From: Verrucomicrobia subdivision 3 bacterium UBA7542
GTDB taxonomy: Bacteria; Verrucomicrobiota; Verrucomicrobiia; Limisphaerales; UBA11358
Reading direction: 5' to 3'
DNA: 39,381 nucleotides
Assembly (NCBI GenBank): GCA_002479245.1
Contig: DLMG01000345.1
Span: 1-39,381, forward strand
The notes under the pieces were generated by a model. It was not told where the DNA came from, searched no databases, and saw only the letters and a list, made by a program, of their open reading frames with translations. Shown here piece by piece: positions 24,853 through 33,723 of this stretch (within the stretch, counting starts at the first letter, position 1; every line of letters begins with the position of its first letter). The translations under genes were made by a program, and so were the position numbers.

Positions 24853-26208
24853 TCATTTTGCCGGTTCCAGCGAACAGTTCACCAGCTTCACGTCGGCATC
24901 CTGGACCACATCCGGTTTGGCCACCTGCTTGAAGGTCGAATTGTAAATCCGCACGTTGCTGATTTCGGCGCCGGGAAATCCCCGGACGTTCAGCACGCGG
25001 GGAGTATGGTCAACGGCGATGTTTTCCATCTCCACATTGCGCGCGACCGGCCTGTAAATTCCGTTGGTCCCTTCTTCGTAGAGAAAATCAATCTGTAAAA
25101 CGGAATCCGCCACCCGGCCCACGTTCACATTCCGCATGAAGATGTTTTGAATGACACCGCCCCGGACGGCATTGGACTTCAACCGCAGTGCGCAATTCAA
25201 GCGCGGGCTGCTCATCTCGCAGTTCTCCACAAACACATTGCTGCAACTGCCAGAAATCTCGCTGCCGATGGCCGTGCCGGCGTGGCCGTCGCGCATGGTG
25301 CAATCGCGGATGACCAGATTCACCGATGGCACGCCCACGCGACGGCCATCGTCGTTGCGGCCGGACTTGATGGCGATACAGTCATCCCCCGTGTCGAACA
25401 GGCATTTTTCAATCAGCACGTCGCGGCAGCTTTCCGGGTCGCAACCGTCGTTGTTCGCACCATGCGAAACGATGTTCACGCCCCGCACGATGACATTGGT
25501 GCAAAGCACCGGATTGATCTCCCACATGGGCGAGCGGAGGAGGTAGACGCCTTCCACCAGCACGTTGCGGCAACGGTTGAATTGGATGAAGTTCGGGCGC
25601 AAATAATCGCCTTCACCAAACCGGCGTTGTTCGACGGGCACCCCGTCCCTGGCCATTTTTTTAAGACGTTCATTGGCGGCCTTTTGCGTGTTGGCATCGG
25701 CTCCCTTTCCACCCTTCCACGACAGCCAGTTTTCCCCGGTGGCCTGGCCGTCCAGCGTGCCTTCACCGGTCACCGCGACATTGTTCTGACCGAAGGCATA
25801 AATGAACGGCGAATAATTATAGCATTCGACGCTTTCGAAACGGCTGAAGACCGCGGGCAAATAGGCCCTGGGATCCGTCCTGAATTTCAGCGTCGAGCCG
25901 GCGTCGAGATGCAAATTCACACCACTTTTCAAATGAATCGCGCCGGTGAGGAATTCCCCGGGAGGAACCACCACGCTGCCGCCACCCGATCCGGCACAAG
26001 CGTCAATCGCCCTGCCGATCGCCACGGTACAATCGGTCTTGCCGCCGGCCGTCGCGCCGTAATTCGTGATGACAAAATCACGCGCGGGAAACACCGGCGC
26101 CTGGATGCGCGCCAGAATTTCTGGCACCTGCGCCCATTCAGCCTGCTCCGCGCGGAGCAGCGGGGTTGCGAGCAACGTGATTAGAAAAAGTGGAATTGTT
26201 TTTTCCAT
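24853..26208 (-). CDS. Secreted GH28 exo-polygalacturonase-like enzyme
   Basis: A 451-aa member of glycoside hydrolase family 28 with a signal peptide (1-20, MEKTIPLFLITLLATPLLRA). Motifs: NNDGCDPESC, TGDDCIAIKSG, DGHAGTAIGSE and LRLKSN. NNDG(C/I)DPES and the GHA form of the third motif are typical of the bacterial exo-acting branch (exo-poly-alpha-galacturonosidase and related enzymes), which releases galacturonate or digalacturonate from chain ends. This distinguishes it from the other two GH28 genes, which have NTD-A/G-ID and GHG. It is the middle gene of the three-gene - strand operon, with gaps of 27 and 46 bases. No accessory domain follows the helix. Confidence 0.88.
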   Translation of the reverse strand: MEKTIPLFLITLLATPLLRAEQAEWAQVPEILARIQAPVFPARDFVITNYGATAGGKTDCTVAIGRAIDACAGSGGGSVVVPPGEFLTGAIHLKSGVNLHLDAGSTLKFRTDPRAYLPAVFSRFESVECYNYSPFIYAFGQNNVAVTGEGTLDGQATGENWLSWKGGKGADANTQKAANERLKKMARDGVPVEQRRFGEGDYLRPNFIQFNRCRNVLVEGVYLLRSPMWEINPVLCTNVIVRGVNIVSHGANNDGCDPESCRDVLIEKCLFDTGDDCIAIKSGRNDDGRRVGVPSVNLVIRDCTMRDGHAGTAIGSEISGSCSNVFVENCEMSSPRLNCALRLKSNAVRGGVIQNIFMRNVNVGRVADSVLQIDFLYEEGTNGIYRPVARNVEMENIAVDHTPRVLNVRGFPGAEISNVRIYNSTFKQVAKPDVVQDADVKLVNCSLEPAK

Positions 26209-26235
26209 GGTCCGATTTTGTTTGTTGGTTCCCGT

Positions 26236-27543
26236 TTATTTCTGCGGATTTTCCAACCCCTCGATTTCGGCGTTTTCAGCGCTAAAAGCCGGGCCGCTTT
26301 TTACCGTCACCGAAGAATTTTTGAATTGGATGCCTTTGGCATTATGAATCGTCAGGCCTGTGTTGGCCGAGAGAATTACATTTTCAAAAACGACGTTCGA
26401 AATGCAACTGTTCGGCAAACCTAGAATGACGCCCGCCGATTTCTGGCAGGTGGCCTTGAGGTTGGTGACGCGGATGTTGCGGTAAACCGGAATTTTTTCA
26501 CCGGCAGATGGCGCGCTGGTTTCTTTTGGGGGAGATGACCGCACAGCGTCTTTGGCGGAATTGTTCATGTAGTAACAGGTGAACGTGATGGCCGGATCCA
26601 CATTCTTCATGGTGAGGTCGCTGTAACTGATATTCTCTACAATTCCGCCCTTGCCGCGCTGGGATTTGATGCGGATGCCGTTCTCGGTGTTTTCAAAAGT
26701 GCAATTTTTCACGGTCACGTTGCGCACTCCGCCGGCGGTTTCGCTGCCGATGGACATCCCATGTCCGTGCAGAAATGTGCAATCGGTCACGGTGATGTCT
26801 TCGCTGGCGAACTCGCGACCGGCGACTTTCTTTCCCGCCTTGATCGCCACGTTGTCGTCGCCCACGTCAATCCGGCATTTGGTGATTAAAACATTTTTGC
26901 AGGCGCTTGGATCAATCGCATCCGTGTTCGCTGCATGTTCCGGCGCAAGAATTGTTACATTGGAAACAACAACTCCTTCGCAATCGGTTGGGACAAAATG
27001 GAACTTGGGCGAGTTTTGCACCGTGAGGTTTTCCAAGCGGACGTTTTTGCAGCGGGTCAGCACAATCAGATTCGGGCGCGGCAGCGTGTAACCGGAAACT
27101 TTCTGGCGGGCTTTCTCGGCTTCTTCCCACCAGACCGCGCCGTTGCCGTCAATCGTGCCTTTGCCAGTGAAAGTCACGTCCGTCAAATCCTTGCCGCTGA
27201 TGAACGGGATGAAATCACCGCCGCCCTTGAGAAAATCCGATTGCGTTGGCGAAGCCAGCAGCGTGGCGCCCGCTTCGAGCAACATCGTGGTTTTGGTGCG
27301 GATGGTGATCGGCTGGCTCAGATAAATTCCCGGCGAAAATTTCACGGTGGCGCCACCGGCCCGGCCACAAGCCTCCAGGGCTTTTTGAATGGCGGCGGTG
27401 TCGAGTGTCCTGCCATCGCCTTTCGCGCCAAACTGGCGGACGTCAAATACTTTTGACCCGTCAGCGGCTTGGAGCGAAATGGCAAAAAAAAGAAAAACCC
27501 ATGTGGCGGTGCTGGCCAAGCGCATATGGAAAGTAAAATGCAT
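26236..27543 (-). CDS. Secreted GH28 polygalacturonase-like enzyme, first gene of operon
   Basis: A family 28 pectinase of about 435 aa with motifs NTDAID, VGDDNVAIK, GHGMSIGSE and RIKSQRG, which contain the three catalytic aspartates and the conserved His and Lys. The N-terminus VFDVRQFGAKGDG is the standard GH28 opening after a signal peptide. The ATG at 27543 is preferred because GGGA lies about 8 bases upstream; starts at 27564 and 27525 are possible. Being first in the three-gene series, its promoter should lie in 27544-27920. Likely an endo- or exo-polygalacturonase or rhamnogalacturonase; the sequence does not decide. Together the three genes give complementary modes of backbone cleavage. 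Confidence 0.88.
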   Translation of the reverse strand: MHFTFHMRLASTATWVFLFFAISLQAADGSKVFDVRQFGAKGDGRTLDTAAIQKALEACGRAGGATVKFSPGIYLSQPITIRTKTTMLLEAGATLLASPTQSDFLKGGGDFIPFISGKDLTDVTFTGKGTIDGNGAVWWEEAEKARQKVSGYTLPRPNLIVLTRCKNVRLENLTVQNSPKFHFVPTDCEGVVVSNVTILAPEHAANTDAIDPSACKNVLITKCRIDVGDDNVAIKAGKKVAGREFASEDITVTDCTFLHGHGMSIGSETAGGVRNVTVKNCTFENTENGIRIKSQRGKGGIVENISYSDLTMKNVDPAITFTCYYMNNSAKDAVRSSPPKETSAPSAGEKIPVYRNIRVTNLKATCQKSAGVILGLPNSCISNVVFENVILSANTGLTIHNAKGIQFKNSSVTVKSGPAFSAENAEIEGLENPQK

Positions 27544-27920
27544 TAATTGGTCCCGGCTGAACACACCAATTTGAGCAAATCAGTTTTAAAAAAATGCACT
27601 CCCATACCGCCGGCTTTCCTTGCAAACCACGTCGGCAATTTTACAACCGGTTGGGTTGATATGCAGTCAATCCACAGCCGTTCCTTGATGCCGACGTCTG
27701 GCCGCACCGGATTTTTTTGACAAGAACGTCAACCGTCACTCCGGAAAGCCGGGTAATTTTTCGCATTGGCGCAGCGGAAGTCATAGCGCATACAAGTTTC
27801 CCGGACCGGCATGGACGACTTGAAATCCAACGGCATATCAATGAAACCAATCGAAGCGGGGTGCGTTTGGCAATGGAAGGTTTCGAGAAAAGAAGCGTTG
27901 CGAATCGTGCAGAAAGCATC
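27544..27920. other. Intergenic region upstream of GH28 operon
   Basis: About 380 bases without a recognisable gene. Open frames here are short and resemble no family. It should contain the promoter of the GH28 operon; AT-rich patches occur at 27575-27600 and 27708-27722. Several weak dyads are present but none is convincing enough to call. Confidence 0.4.
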
Positions 27921-27959
27921 AAAAAAGAACCGCCAGTGGAGCGTTTTCTCCACCGGCGG
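27921..27959 (-). terminator. Rho-independent terminator of PATR protein gene
   Basis: On the minus strand a 12-bp stem (CCGCCGGTGGAG pairing with CTCCACTGGCGG, one mismatch position) with a 6-base loop is followed by TTCTTTTTTG. It begins 23 bases after the stop codon of the PATR protein gene. Confidence 0.9.
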
Positions 27960-27981
27960 CCTTGTCTTGCAAATCTGCTGA

Positions 27982-30900
27982 TTAAGGCAGGTCCAAAAGA
28001 TAGAACCTGTCGGGCACACCCGGCACGATGGAGTTCGTAACCGAGAATGCGCCTCCCGTGATGAAGGTGTTGGTAAATATGCGTGTCCAGCTCGATAACG
28101 GCGCAGCCACGTTGGTCGAAGACAGAACATAGTACGTGCCGCCCGCACTCCCAGTACCATTGGTGCCGCTGAATACCAGGTTCGCGCCGCTGAGAATTAT
28201 GGATGTAATCACCGGCTTGGCAACGGTGAGGGAAGCCACCGAGATGCTGCCATCCGTAGCCAGGTTGTTGTTCCATGTCACGCTGCCGCCGGTCACGGTC
28301 AACGCGGCACCATTGGTCAGCGCCTTGTTAAACAGCTTGAACTTGTCCCCGACCACCAAGGCAGTCGAACCGGCGTTCGTCACGATCAACGTTCCGATGC
28401 CACCATTGGTCAGTGTGCCGCTGACCGACGCGACGTCATTGGACTGTGGTGATAGCGACTTGTTAAGTTTGAAGAACAGGTTGCCGTTCAAGGTGAGACC
28501 GCCGTTCATGGCAAGCGTGCCGATGGCGGAAGTGCCGGGGGCGAGAGTGCCGCCAGACGACACCGTCACCGGTCCGAGAACGGCACCGGAGCCACCGAGC
28601 GTGCCACCCGCCACCGTTACGGTGTTGGTGCCAATTTGTCCGTTCACCAGCAACGTGCCGTTACTGATGGTCGTCGGGCCGGAGTAAGTATTGATTGCGC
28701 TCAATACCAGCGTGCCCGCACCGATCTGTATGATGCCAAAGCCCAGGCTGTTATCACTGATAACGCCGGAAATTGTGCTTGGAGTGGTGGTGTTTTGCAC
28801 ATTGATTGTCCGGTTGGTGGGACCAGTGTTGTCCGTGCTCGAGAGGATAAACGAGCCGGCAAGAGTCAGGCTGTTGCTGCCGCTGAGGGTCAAGGTTTCA
28901 GTGTTTGTGGCGCTGGTATAAGTGATGGTGTTGGCAATCGTGTGGGCGCCTCCGCTGGCAAACAAGTGACTTTCGCCACCTTCGCTACCTACAGTAATGC
29001 CCACCATGCCCGTGCCCAGCGGACTGGAATTTGGCCAATTTGCAGCATCTGTGCCCACGCCGACATTGCCACTGCTGAGGAGAACGCTGTAGCCACTCGG
29101 CCCATTGCCATTATTATCCACACCACTGTCATTGAATGTATTGGCGGCATTATTAAAGATGACACTCCCATTACCGCGCGGCACAAACTGCCCACCGGTG
29201 CCGGTAATGAGACCGTTGTAAACCTGAACGCCATTGGTGCCGTTATAAGGAGCAAGCTGAACTTCATTGCCAACGGTGGTAATTTCAATCGGAGCATTGT
29301 TGGTAAAAAATCCGTATAGCCGAATTCTATCCGCCGTTGCACTGGTATCCCATTTGTCATAAATGGTGAGCGTCGCACCAGACGACCCGGTCAATGCATT
29401 TAATATGACAAAGGCATATGATGAGGTTCCATCAATTTGGAGAGTGCTGTTGGCGGTAACATTGATATTGCTCAAGCCAACAGTTGTTGAACCCGATTTT
29501 AACCCCATTTCCAATGTTCCACCGGCCAACGTCACGGTGCCGATGCCGAGTGCCCTCTGGCCGGAGTCATCAACAATCACCCTGCCACTGCTGATGATTG
29601 TGCCCCCGGTATAGCTGTTTGCGTTGCTGATTGACAGTGTGCCTGAACCGTTCATGAGCAAAGAAACCGGCCCGGCAATATAGCCGCTGCCATTCATGAA
29701 ATAACTCTTGGAGGCGGTTTCATTGATTGAGCTGGGCGCCAAAGCACCAACCAAGGTCACGACTTGATTGGTTGAAGAATCATCAAAAGTTACGTTATCG
29801 CCCTCGTTGAAAACCACAGCACTGCCGGCACTGTTGGTCCAGTTGGCAGTGGTGGCCAAATCCCAGTTCGTATTGGGATTGCCCCCCTGCCAGACCAGGT
29901 TCGCCGGCGCGGCGAGGGTCAACGCCGCGATTGGAGTTGAAGTGGCTGCCAGACCGCAACTGTTGGTGATGATCACATAATAACCATTGGCGGCCGTGGC
30001 GGCGTCGGCAGTGGTCGCCGGAGAAATGACGAGCATATTGGTTTGGGCGCCGGATACATTGCCACCATTGCTCAGGCCGGTTCCATTTTTATACCATTGA
30101 TAATTCAACCCGTTGCCGGTGGCGGTCACAGAGAAGGTTGCATAGCCATTGGTAGCGACCGTTATCGAGCTCGGCTGGGTGGTGATGTTCGGTCCGGCCA
30201 GGACTGTCACGACGGCGTTGCTATTCATCCAGCCGACATTACCACTGACTGTGTTGCTCGCCAACACGGTGTAAACCCCGGAAACCGATTGCGACCCGAA
30301 GCTGACGGCGGAACCAGTGCCGGTGACGGTTTGTCCGGAGAATGCACTGTTGATGTAAAGCCAATAGACATTGCCCGTAACTGAGCTGCTCAAACCAACA
30401 GGAAATACTTGGCCCGGACACCCGGCGCCGCCGCCCGTCACGTTGAAGGTGGGCCCGGGCGCAGGACCCGTTGGCGTCACAACCGACCAATTACTGCCCA
30501 CACGAAGTTCGTCAAACAGGTTGGTGGAAATGACCGAGCCGCCTTGTCCGGTGCCGTATATAAGACACAAGCCTTGCAGTGTGGGCGGAGCGGTCATCGG
30601 GCCGCCGGTGCCATCGCCGGGGTTGGAGTTGGTGGTATAGATGGTCGGGGCCGGGATGTTGGCGTCGTTGCCCAAGGAGGTCGGATTGACCCAAAGGTCC
30701 ACCTCCCCTCGATTTGTGTTTATATTATTTGTAAACACGTAGGCCAGCACAATAAAGTAGGTATTGCCGGGGGTCAAAGCACTGGTTGTGTTTGTCAACG
30801 GGTAGGTGTTGTTGTGCACATCAAACTGCAACTGGCCGGTCGGGGTGACCCAAACGGAGACCCCGCTGCTGCCGCTCGCTGAACTGATGGTCGCGGTCTC

Positions 30901-31314
30901 GACCTCACCAATGATGGGGCGGGCGGCGGTGGGCAGTGATTGAATGTTCAAAAGGAATGAGAGGTAATTCGTCCCGCTGGTCTGTGGCGGAAACGGTGCG
31001 GCGGTGCTTCGACCGACAGCTGTGGGTCCCATTATTCCTCTGGGAGGACTATACGGATCGGGAGCCAGGCCGGGATAACTCAAGGCATAGTTGGTGCTAA
31101 CGAAAGGGCTGCTATTGGTGCTCATGCTGTTGCCCGTGCTCCAATTGGTGTACACCTGCTGGCAATTAAAGGGGTCTTGGGTGGATGTGTTTTTCCCGAT
31201 CCAGACGCCTTCCGGGTATTCGCCAAACGGTTCATAAACCGGAAACGAGAATTGCGCCTGGGCGCTCTGAATAAGGAGCAGAAGGCCGCACATTCCGATG
31301 ATTTTTTTAAACAT
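27982..31314 (-). CDS. Large secreted protein with Ig-like domain and autotransporter-associated beta-strand repeats
   Basis: A protein of about 1110 aa, with a signal peptide MFKKIIGMCGLLLLIQSAQA, chosen as start over upstream frame extensions; the ATG at 31335 (MRKNPTPMFKK) is possible too. Layout: N-terminal concanavalin-like region (to about 290), Ig-like domain (about 375-465; NITTQPSSITVATNGYATFS, NYQWYKNGTGLSN), a long beta-helical part with PATR units (SISNANSYTGGTIISSGRV; LSAINTYSGPTTISNGTLLV), then a C-terminal module (YYVLSSTNVAAPLSSW ... RFYLLDLP) frequent in verrucomicrobial exported proteins. There is no autotransporter beta-barrel, so surface delivery must be by another route. 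A role in adhesion to plant polysaccharide is possible (inference). It follows a pseudopilin gene and has its own terminator. Confidence 0.82.
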   Translation of the reverse strand: MFKKIIGMCGLLLLIQSAQAQFSFPVYEPFGEYPEGVWIGKNTSTQDPFNCQQVYTNWSTGNSMSTNSSPFVSTNYALSYPGLAPDPYSPPRGIMGPTAVGRSTAAPFPPQTSGTNYLSFLLNIQSLPTAARPIIGEVETATISSASGSSGVSVWVTPTGQLQFDVHNNTYPLTNTTSALTPGNTYFIVLAYVFTNNINTNRGEVDLWVNPTSLGNDANIPAPTIYTTNSNPGDGTGGPMTAPPTLQGLCLIYGTGQGGSVISTNLFDELRVGSNWSVVTPTGPAPGPTFNVTGGGAGCPGQVFPVGLSSSVTGNVYWLYINSAFSGQTVTGTGSAVSFGSQSVSGVYTVLASNTVSGNVGWMNSNAVVTVLAGPNITTQPSSITVATNGYATFSVTATGNGLNYQWYKNGTGLSNGGNVSGAQTNMLVISPATTADAATAANGYYVIITNSCGLAATSTPIAALTLAAPANLVWQGGNPNTNWDLATTANWTNSAGSAVVFNEGDNVTFDDSSTNQVVTLVGALAPSSINETASKSYFMNGSGYIAGPVSLLMNGSGTLSISNANSYTGGTIISSGRVIVDDSGQRALGIGTVTLAGGTLEMGLKSGSTTVGLSNINVTANSTLQIDGTSSYAFVILNALTGSSGATLTIYDKWDTSATADRIRLYGFFTNNAPIEITTVGNEVQLAPYNGTNGVQVYNGLITGTGGQFVPRGNGSVIFNNAANTFNDSGVDNNGNGPSGYSVLLSSGNVGVGTDAANWPNSSPLGTGMVGITVGSEGGESHLFASGGAHTIANTITYTSATNTETLTLSGSNSLTLAGSFILSSTDNTGPTNRTINVQNTTTPSTISGVISDNSLGFGIIQIGAGTLVLSAINTYSGPTTISNGTLLVNGQIGTNTVTVAGGTLGGSGAVLGPVTVSSGGTLAPGTSAIGTLAMNGGLTLNGNLFFKLNKSLSPQSNDVASVSGTLTNGGIGTLIVTNAGSTALVVGDKFKLFNKALTNGAALTVTGGSVTWNNNLATDGSISVASLTVAKPVITSIILSGANLVFSGTNGTGSAGGTYYVLSSTNVAAPLSSWTRIFTNTFITGGAFSVTNSIVPGVPDRFYLLDLP

Positions 31315-31375
31315 TGGGGTTGGGTTTTTTCTCATAATTCGGGTTGGGTTGGGTTTTTCCCCCATCAGTTGGGGT
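31302..31375. repeat. Short direct repeats around start of PATR protein gene
   Basis: GGGTTGGGTTTTT occurs twice (31318-31326 region and 31345-31362), the second with an additional GGGTT unit, giving GGGTTGGGTTGGGTTTTT. On the coding strand this gives two C/A-rich segments directly before the proposed ATG at 31314. Confidence 0.5.
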
Positions 31376-31401
31376 ACCGTTCAATTTATTATAAACCTGT
31401 T

Positions 31402-32304
31402 TTATTGAGCATAAGCTCCACTGCCAGTAACCTGCTCCGTCCCCCCTCTGCCGTCAAAATAACCAAAGCTGCGAACAGTTTTATGCACTGGATTGATGGC
31501 AGCGCCCGGTTTGGCTAATGAGGAGTCGGCAAGTTCGTCAGCGTCCCCAACTGCCCACAGATCAGAAGGCGACACCCCGGCACGTCTGATTTGGTTCAAG
31601 TTCAACGGTTCATGGCCGTTCGAGCCGCTGGCGGCGTCATTTTTACCAAACGGTTCCGGACCTAATTCGGACCCCTGTGTACCCATCGTATTATTTTTTG
31701 GAAAGGCAGCGTCCAACAATGCTTTCGCCCCGTTTGCCCCGGTGCCTATGTTTACGGCATAGGATCCCATCGCATTGCCGTTTTGGGCATAAGACTGATA
31801 ATTATCATCAGAGGGATTCACAAGGGTGGAGGCTGAGTCGATATTGGCCGGCCCCCAGAGGCTCGTCCAGGACGGGCATATGAATACTTTGACAACAAAG
31901 TTTGAAGTGGTTCCAACAGTTTTGGGATCCGGCAGGGTTAGATATTGCCATATATATACCGGCAACCATTTCAAGCACCCCCCCGTATGCACGCCGTTGT
32001 AAACCGGAACCTGGCCATAAGTAAGTCCATAGTTCACACCCGGATTTCCACGGCAGCCCGGGCCCGGCGGACACTGATCGTTATAATCGTTAAAATACAT
32101 CTGCAGCGCCAAACAGGTTTGCTTCATGTTGGCCGTGCAGTTCATCAAATACGCCTTGCGCTTGGCCAGAGCGAGCGCCGGCATCAACATTGCCGCCAAA
32201 ATGGCGATGATGGCGATGACCACCAGCAGCTCAATCAGCGTAAAGGCCACGCGCCGGTTGACCCTTTGGTCTGTCTTTTTGTAAAAACAATTCAAATTTT
32301 TCAC
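31402..32304 (-). CDS. Type II pseudopilin-like protein (prepilin N-terminal methylation motif)
   Basis: A 300-aa protein of the large verrucomicrobial/planctomycete family of pseudopilin-like secreted proteins. The prepilin peptidase motif is VA|FTLIELLVVIAIIAILAAML, with Glu at +5 and the hydrophobic helix following. Position -1 is Ala rather than the usual Gly. The C-terminus holds HKTVRSFGYFDGRGG, the usual H-x-DG end motif. Translation starts with GTG at 32304; there is no ATG upstream of the motif. A PilB/GspE-type ATPase is partly visible at the left edge and could belong to the same export apparatus. The family is highly expanded in this phylum and its members probably decorate the cell surface; its place directly upstream of the PATR gene suggests a shared surface role (inference). 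Confidence 0.8.
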   Translation of the reverse strand: MKNLNCFYKKTDQRVNRRVAFTLIELLVVIAIIAILAAMLMPALALAKRKAYLMNCTANMKQTCLALQMYFNDYNDQCPPGPGCRGNPGVNYGLTYGQVPVYNGVHTGGCLKWLPVYIWQYLTLPDPKTVGTTSNFVVKVFICPSWTSLWGPANIDSASTLVNPSDDNYQSYAQNGNAMGSYAVNIGTGANGAKALLDAAFPKNNTMGTQGSELGPEPFGKNDAASGSNGHEPLNLNQIRRAGVSPSDLWAVGDADELADSSLAKPGAAINPVHKTVRSFGYFDGRGGTEQVTGSGAYAQ

Positions 32305-32506
32305 TGCTTGAAAACTACCATTTTATTTCTGCCACTGAGTTTCAAAAATTTTTAAAAAGTTGTTTCTGGAAACACGGATGAGCAAAAATAACGCATATTT
32401 TACCATTTGGAAATGGCGAAGGTTTGCAAAGTTATTTGAAAAAAGCGCACAAGCGTGCGGAAAAGCTTGTAAAATCGGGTGCTTCGTTTTAGTGTGCCGT
32501 CAAAAT
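32305..32506. promoter_or_regulatory. Divergent control region with two 14-bp dyads
   Basis: This AT-rich gap separates the divergent pseudopilin and XylR-like regulator genes. It contains two perfect 6-2-6 inverted repeats, TGTTTCTGGAAACA (32361-32374) and CCATTTGGAAATGG (32403-32416), whose centres are 42 bases apart, that is four helical turns and on the same DNA face. They are candidates for binding by the adjacent XylR-like regulator. A further ACAAGC-N10-GCTTGT dyad lies at about 32449-32470. Confidence 0.45.
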
Positions 32507-33700
32507 ATGGCCAAAAGACAAAAGCGCGTCCTCCTGGCTCTCGGCTGGTATGATTACCATTTGCATCAGGGCATTGAGAAATATGCGCGGGAACAAGGCT
32601 GGCATCTTTACGCCAATATGGCCCGGGAAAAGGTGATTCCCTGGGGCTGGGAAGGCGATGGCGTTCTGGCCTGGCTCGGCGCGGGCGACGACCTCGCGGA
32701 ATTTGTCAAAGCCGTCAACAAGCCGACGGTGGATTTCAGCCTGCGGCGTCCGCAATTGAACTTTCCCCGCGTGCTGGAAGATCACGCGCACGCAGCGCAA
32801 CTGGTTGCCGACCATTTTCTGTCCCGCGGCTTCACCCATTTTCTTTTCTACAGCGACATGGACAACTGGTCTTATGAGGAGCGCGGCGAAGGGTTCATCA
32901 ACGCGTTGAAACACGCCGGACACCACGCCAACTGGCTCCGCTGGCACCAGTCGGCGGCTTTCACGACCGGCCGCGATGAATGGAAACAAAAGCGCAAATG
33001 GCTCGCAGCGGAAATGAAAAGGGCACCCAAGCCGCTCGCGGTTTTTGCCGCGAACGACCAGCAGGCGTTGGACGTGCTCGAATCTTGTGAGAGCGTGGGC
33101 ATAGCCATTCCCGAACAGGTCGCCATCATCGGCGCGGAAAATTATCTGCTGGCGCCGGATGCCATGCGCACGCCCATTTCCAGCGTGGACACGAATCTGG
33201 AGACCCTGGGTTATCGCGGCGCGGAACTGCTGGACAATTTGATGAACGGCAAACCGGCGCCCCCCAATCCCATTCGCATCCCTGCCGCGGGAATCGTTGC
33301 CCGCAAGAGCAGCGACATCCTGACCATCGCGCACAGGGGCGTGGCCCGGAGCCTGCGCCACATCTGGGAGCACAGCCACGAACCCATCTGCGTCAAAGAC
33401 CTGGTCGGGGTCGCCGCGATGTCGCGGCGCGGGCTGCACATGGCGTTTCTGGAACATCTCGGGCGTACGCCCGGACAGGAACTTCAGCGCGTGCGGATTG
33501 ACCGGGCCAAACAATTGCTGATCAGCTCAAACCATAAAATTGAGACGATCGCCGGGATGTGCGGCTACCAAAGTGCAAACAGCTTTTGCATCGCTTTCAA
33601 ACGCGTCACGGGAATGTCGGCCAAAACATTTCGCAAAAAAACCCCGGGCTTCGGACTGGCCTATGAAATGGCCCGGAAAAACAAACCCGGCCAGAAGTGA
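32507..33700 (+). CDS. XylR-like regulator: sugar-binding domain plus AraC-type HTH
   Basis: A transcription factor of about 397 aa with the E. coli XylR layout: a LacI/periplasmic-binding-like ligand domain (about 5-275; KRVLLALGWYDYHLHQGI, VFAANDQQALDVLESCESVG) followed by an AraC-family double HTH (about 290-390; VKDLVGVAAMSRRGLHMAF, IDRAKQLLISSNHKIETIA, SANSFCIAFKRVTGMSAKTF). The ATG at 32507 is chosen because upstream starts (32378, 32360) add a cysteine-rich leader not expected in the family. It lies 23 bases before the pectin esterase gene on the same strand, so it probably regulates the pectin module in response to a sugar or sugar acid. The ligand cannot be told from sequence; members of this type are abundant in Verrucomicrobiota beside glycan genes. 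Confidence 0.88.
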   Translation: MAKRQKRVLLALGWYDYHLHQGIEKYAREQGWHLYANMAREKVIPWGWEGDGVLAWLGAGDDLAEFVKAVNKPTVDFSLRRPQLNFPRVLEDHAHAAQLVADHFLSRGFTHFLFYSDMDNWSYEERGEGFINALKHAGHHANWLRWHQSAAFTTGRDEWKQKRKWLAAEMKRAPKPLAVFAANDQQALDVLESCESVGIAIPEQVAIIGAENYLLAPDAMRTPISSVDTNLETLGYRGAELLDNLMNGKPAPPNPIRIPAAGIVARKSSDILTIAHRGVARSLRHIWEHSHEPICVKDLVGVAAMSRRGLHMAFLEHLGRTPGQELQRVRIDRAKQLLISSNHKIETIAGMCGYQSANSFCIAFKRVTGMSAKTFRKKTPGFGLAYEMARKNKPGQK

Positions 33701-33723
33701 CGTTCCTTTCCGAAATCCTCCAA

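Noticed and set aside
25147..26184. A 345-codon plus-strand frame opposite the second GH28 gene
   Set aside because: No family resemblance; the antisense GH28 motifs and signal peptide are clear.
27641..28276. Minus-strand frame overlapping the end of the PATR gene
   Set aside because: It crosses the terminator hairpin at 27930-27959, overlaps the PATR coding sequence in another frame and has no family features.
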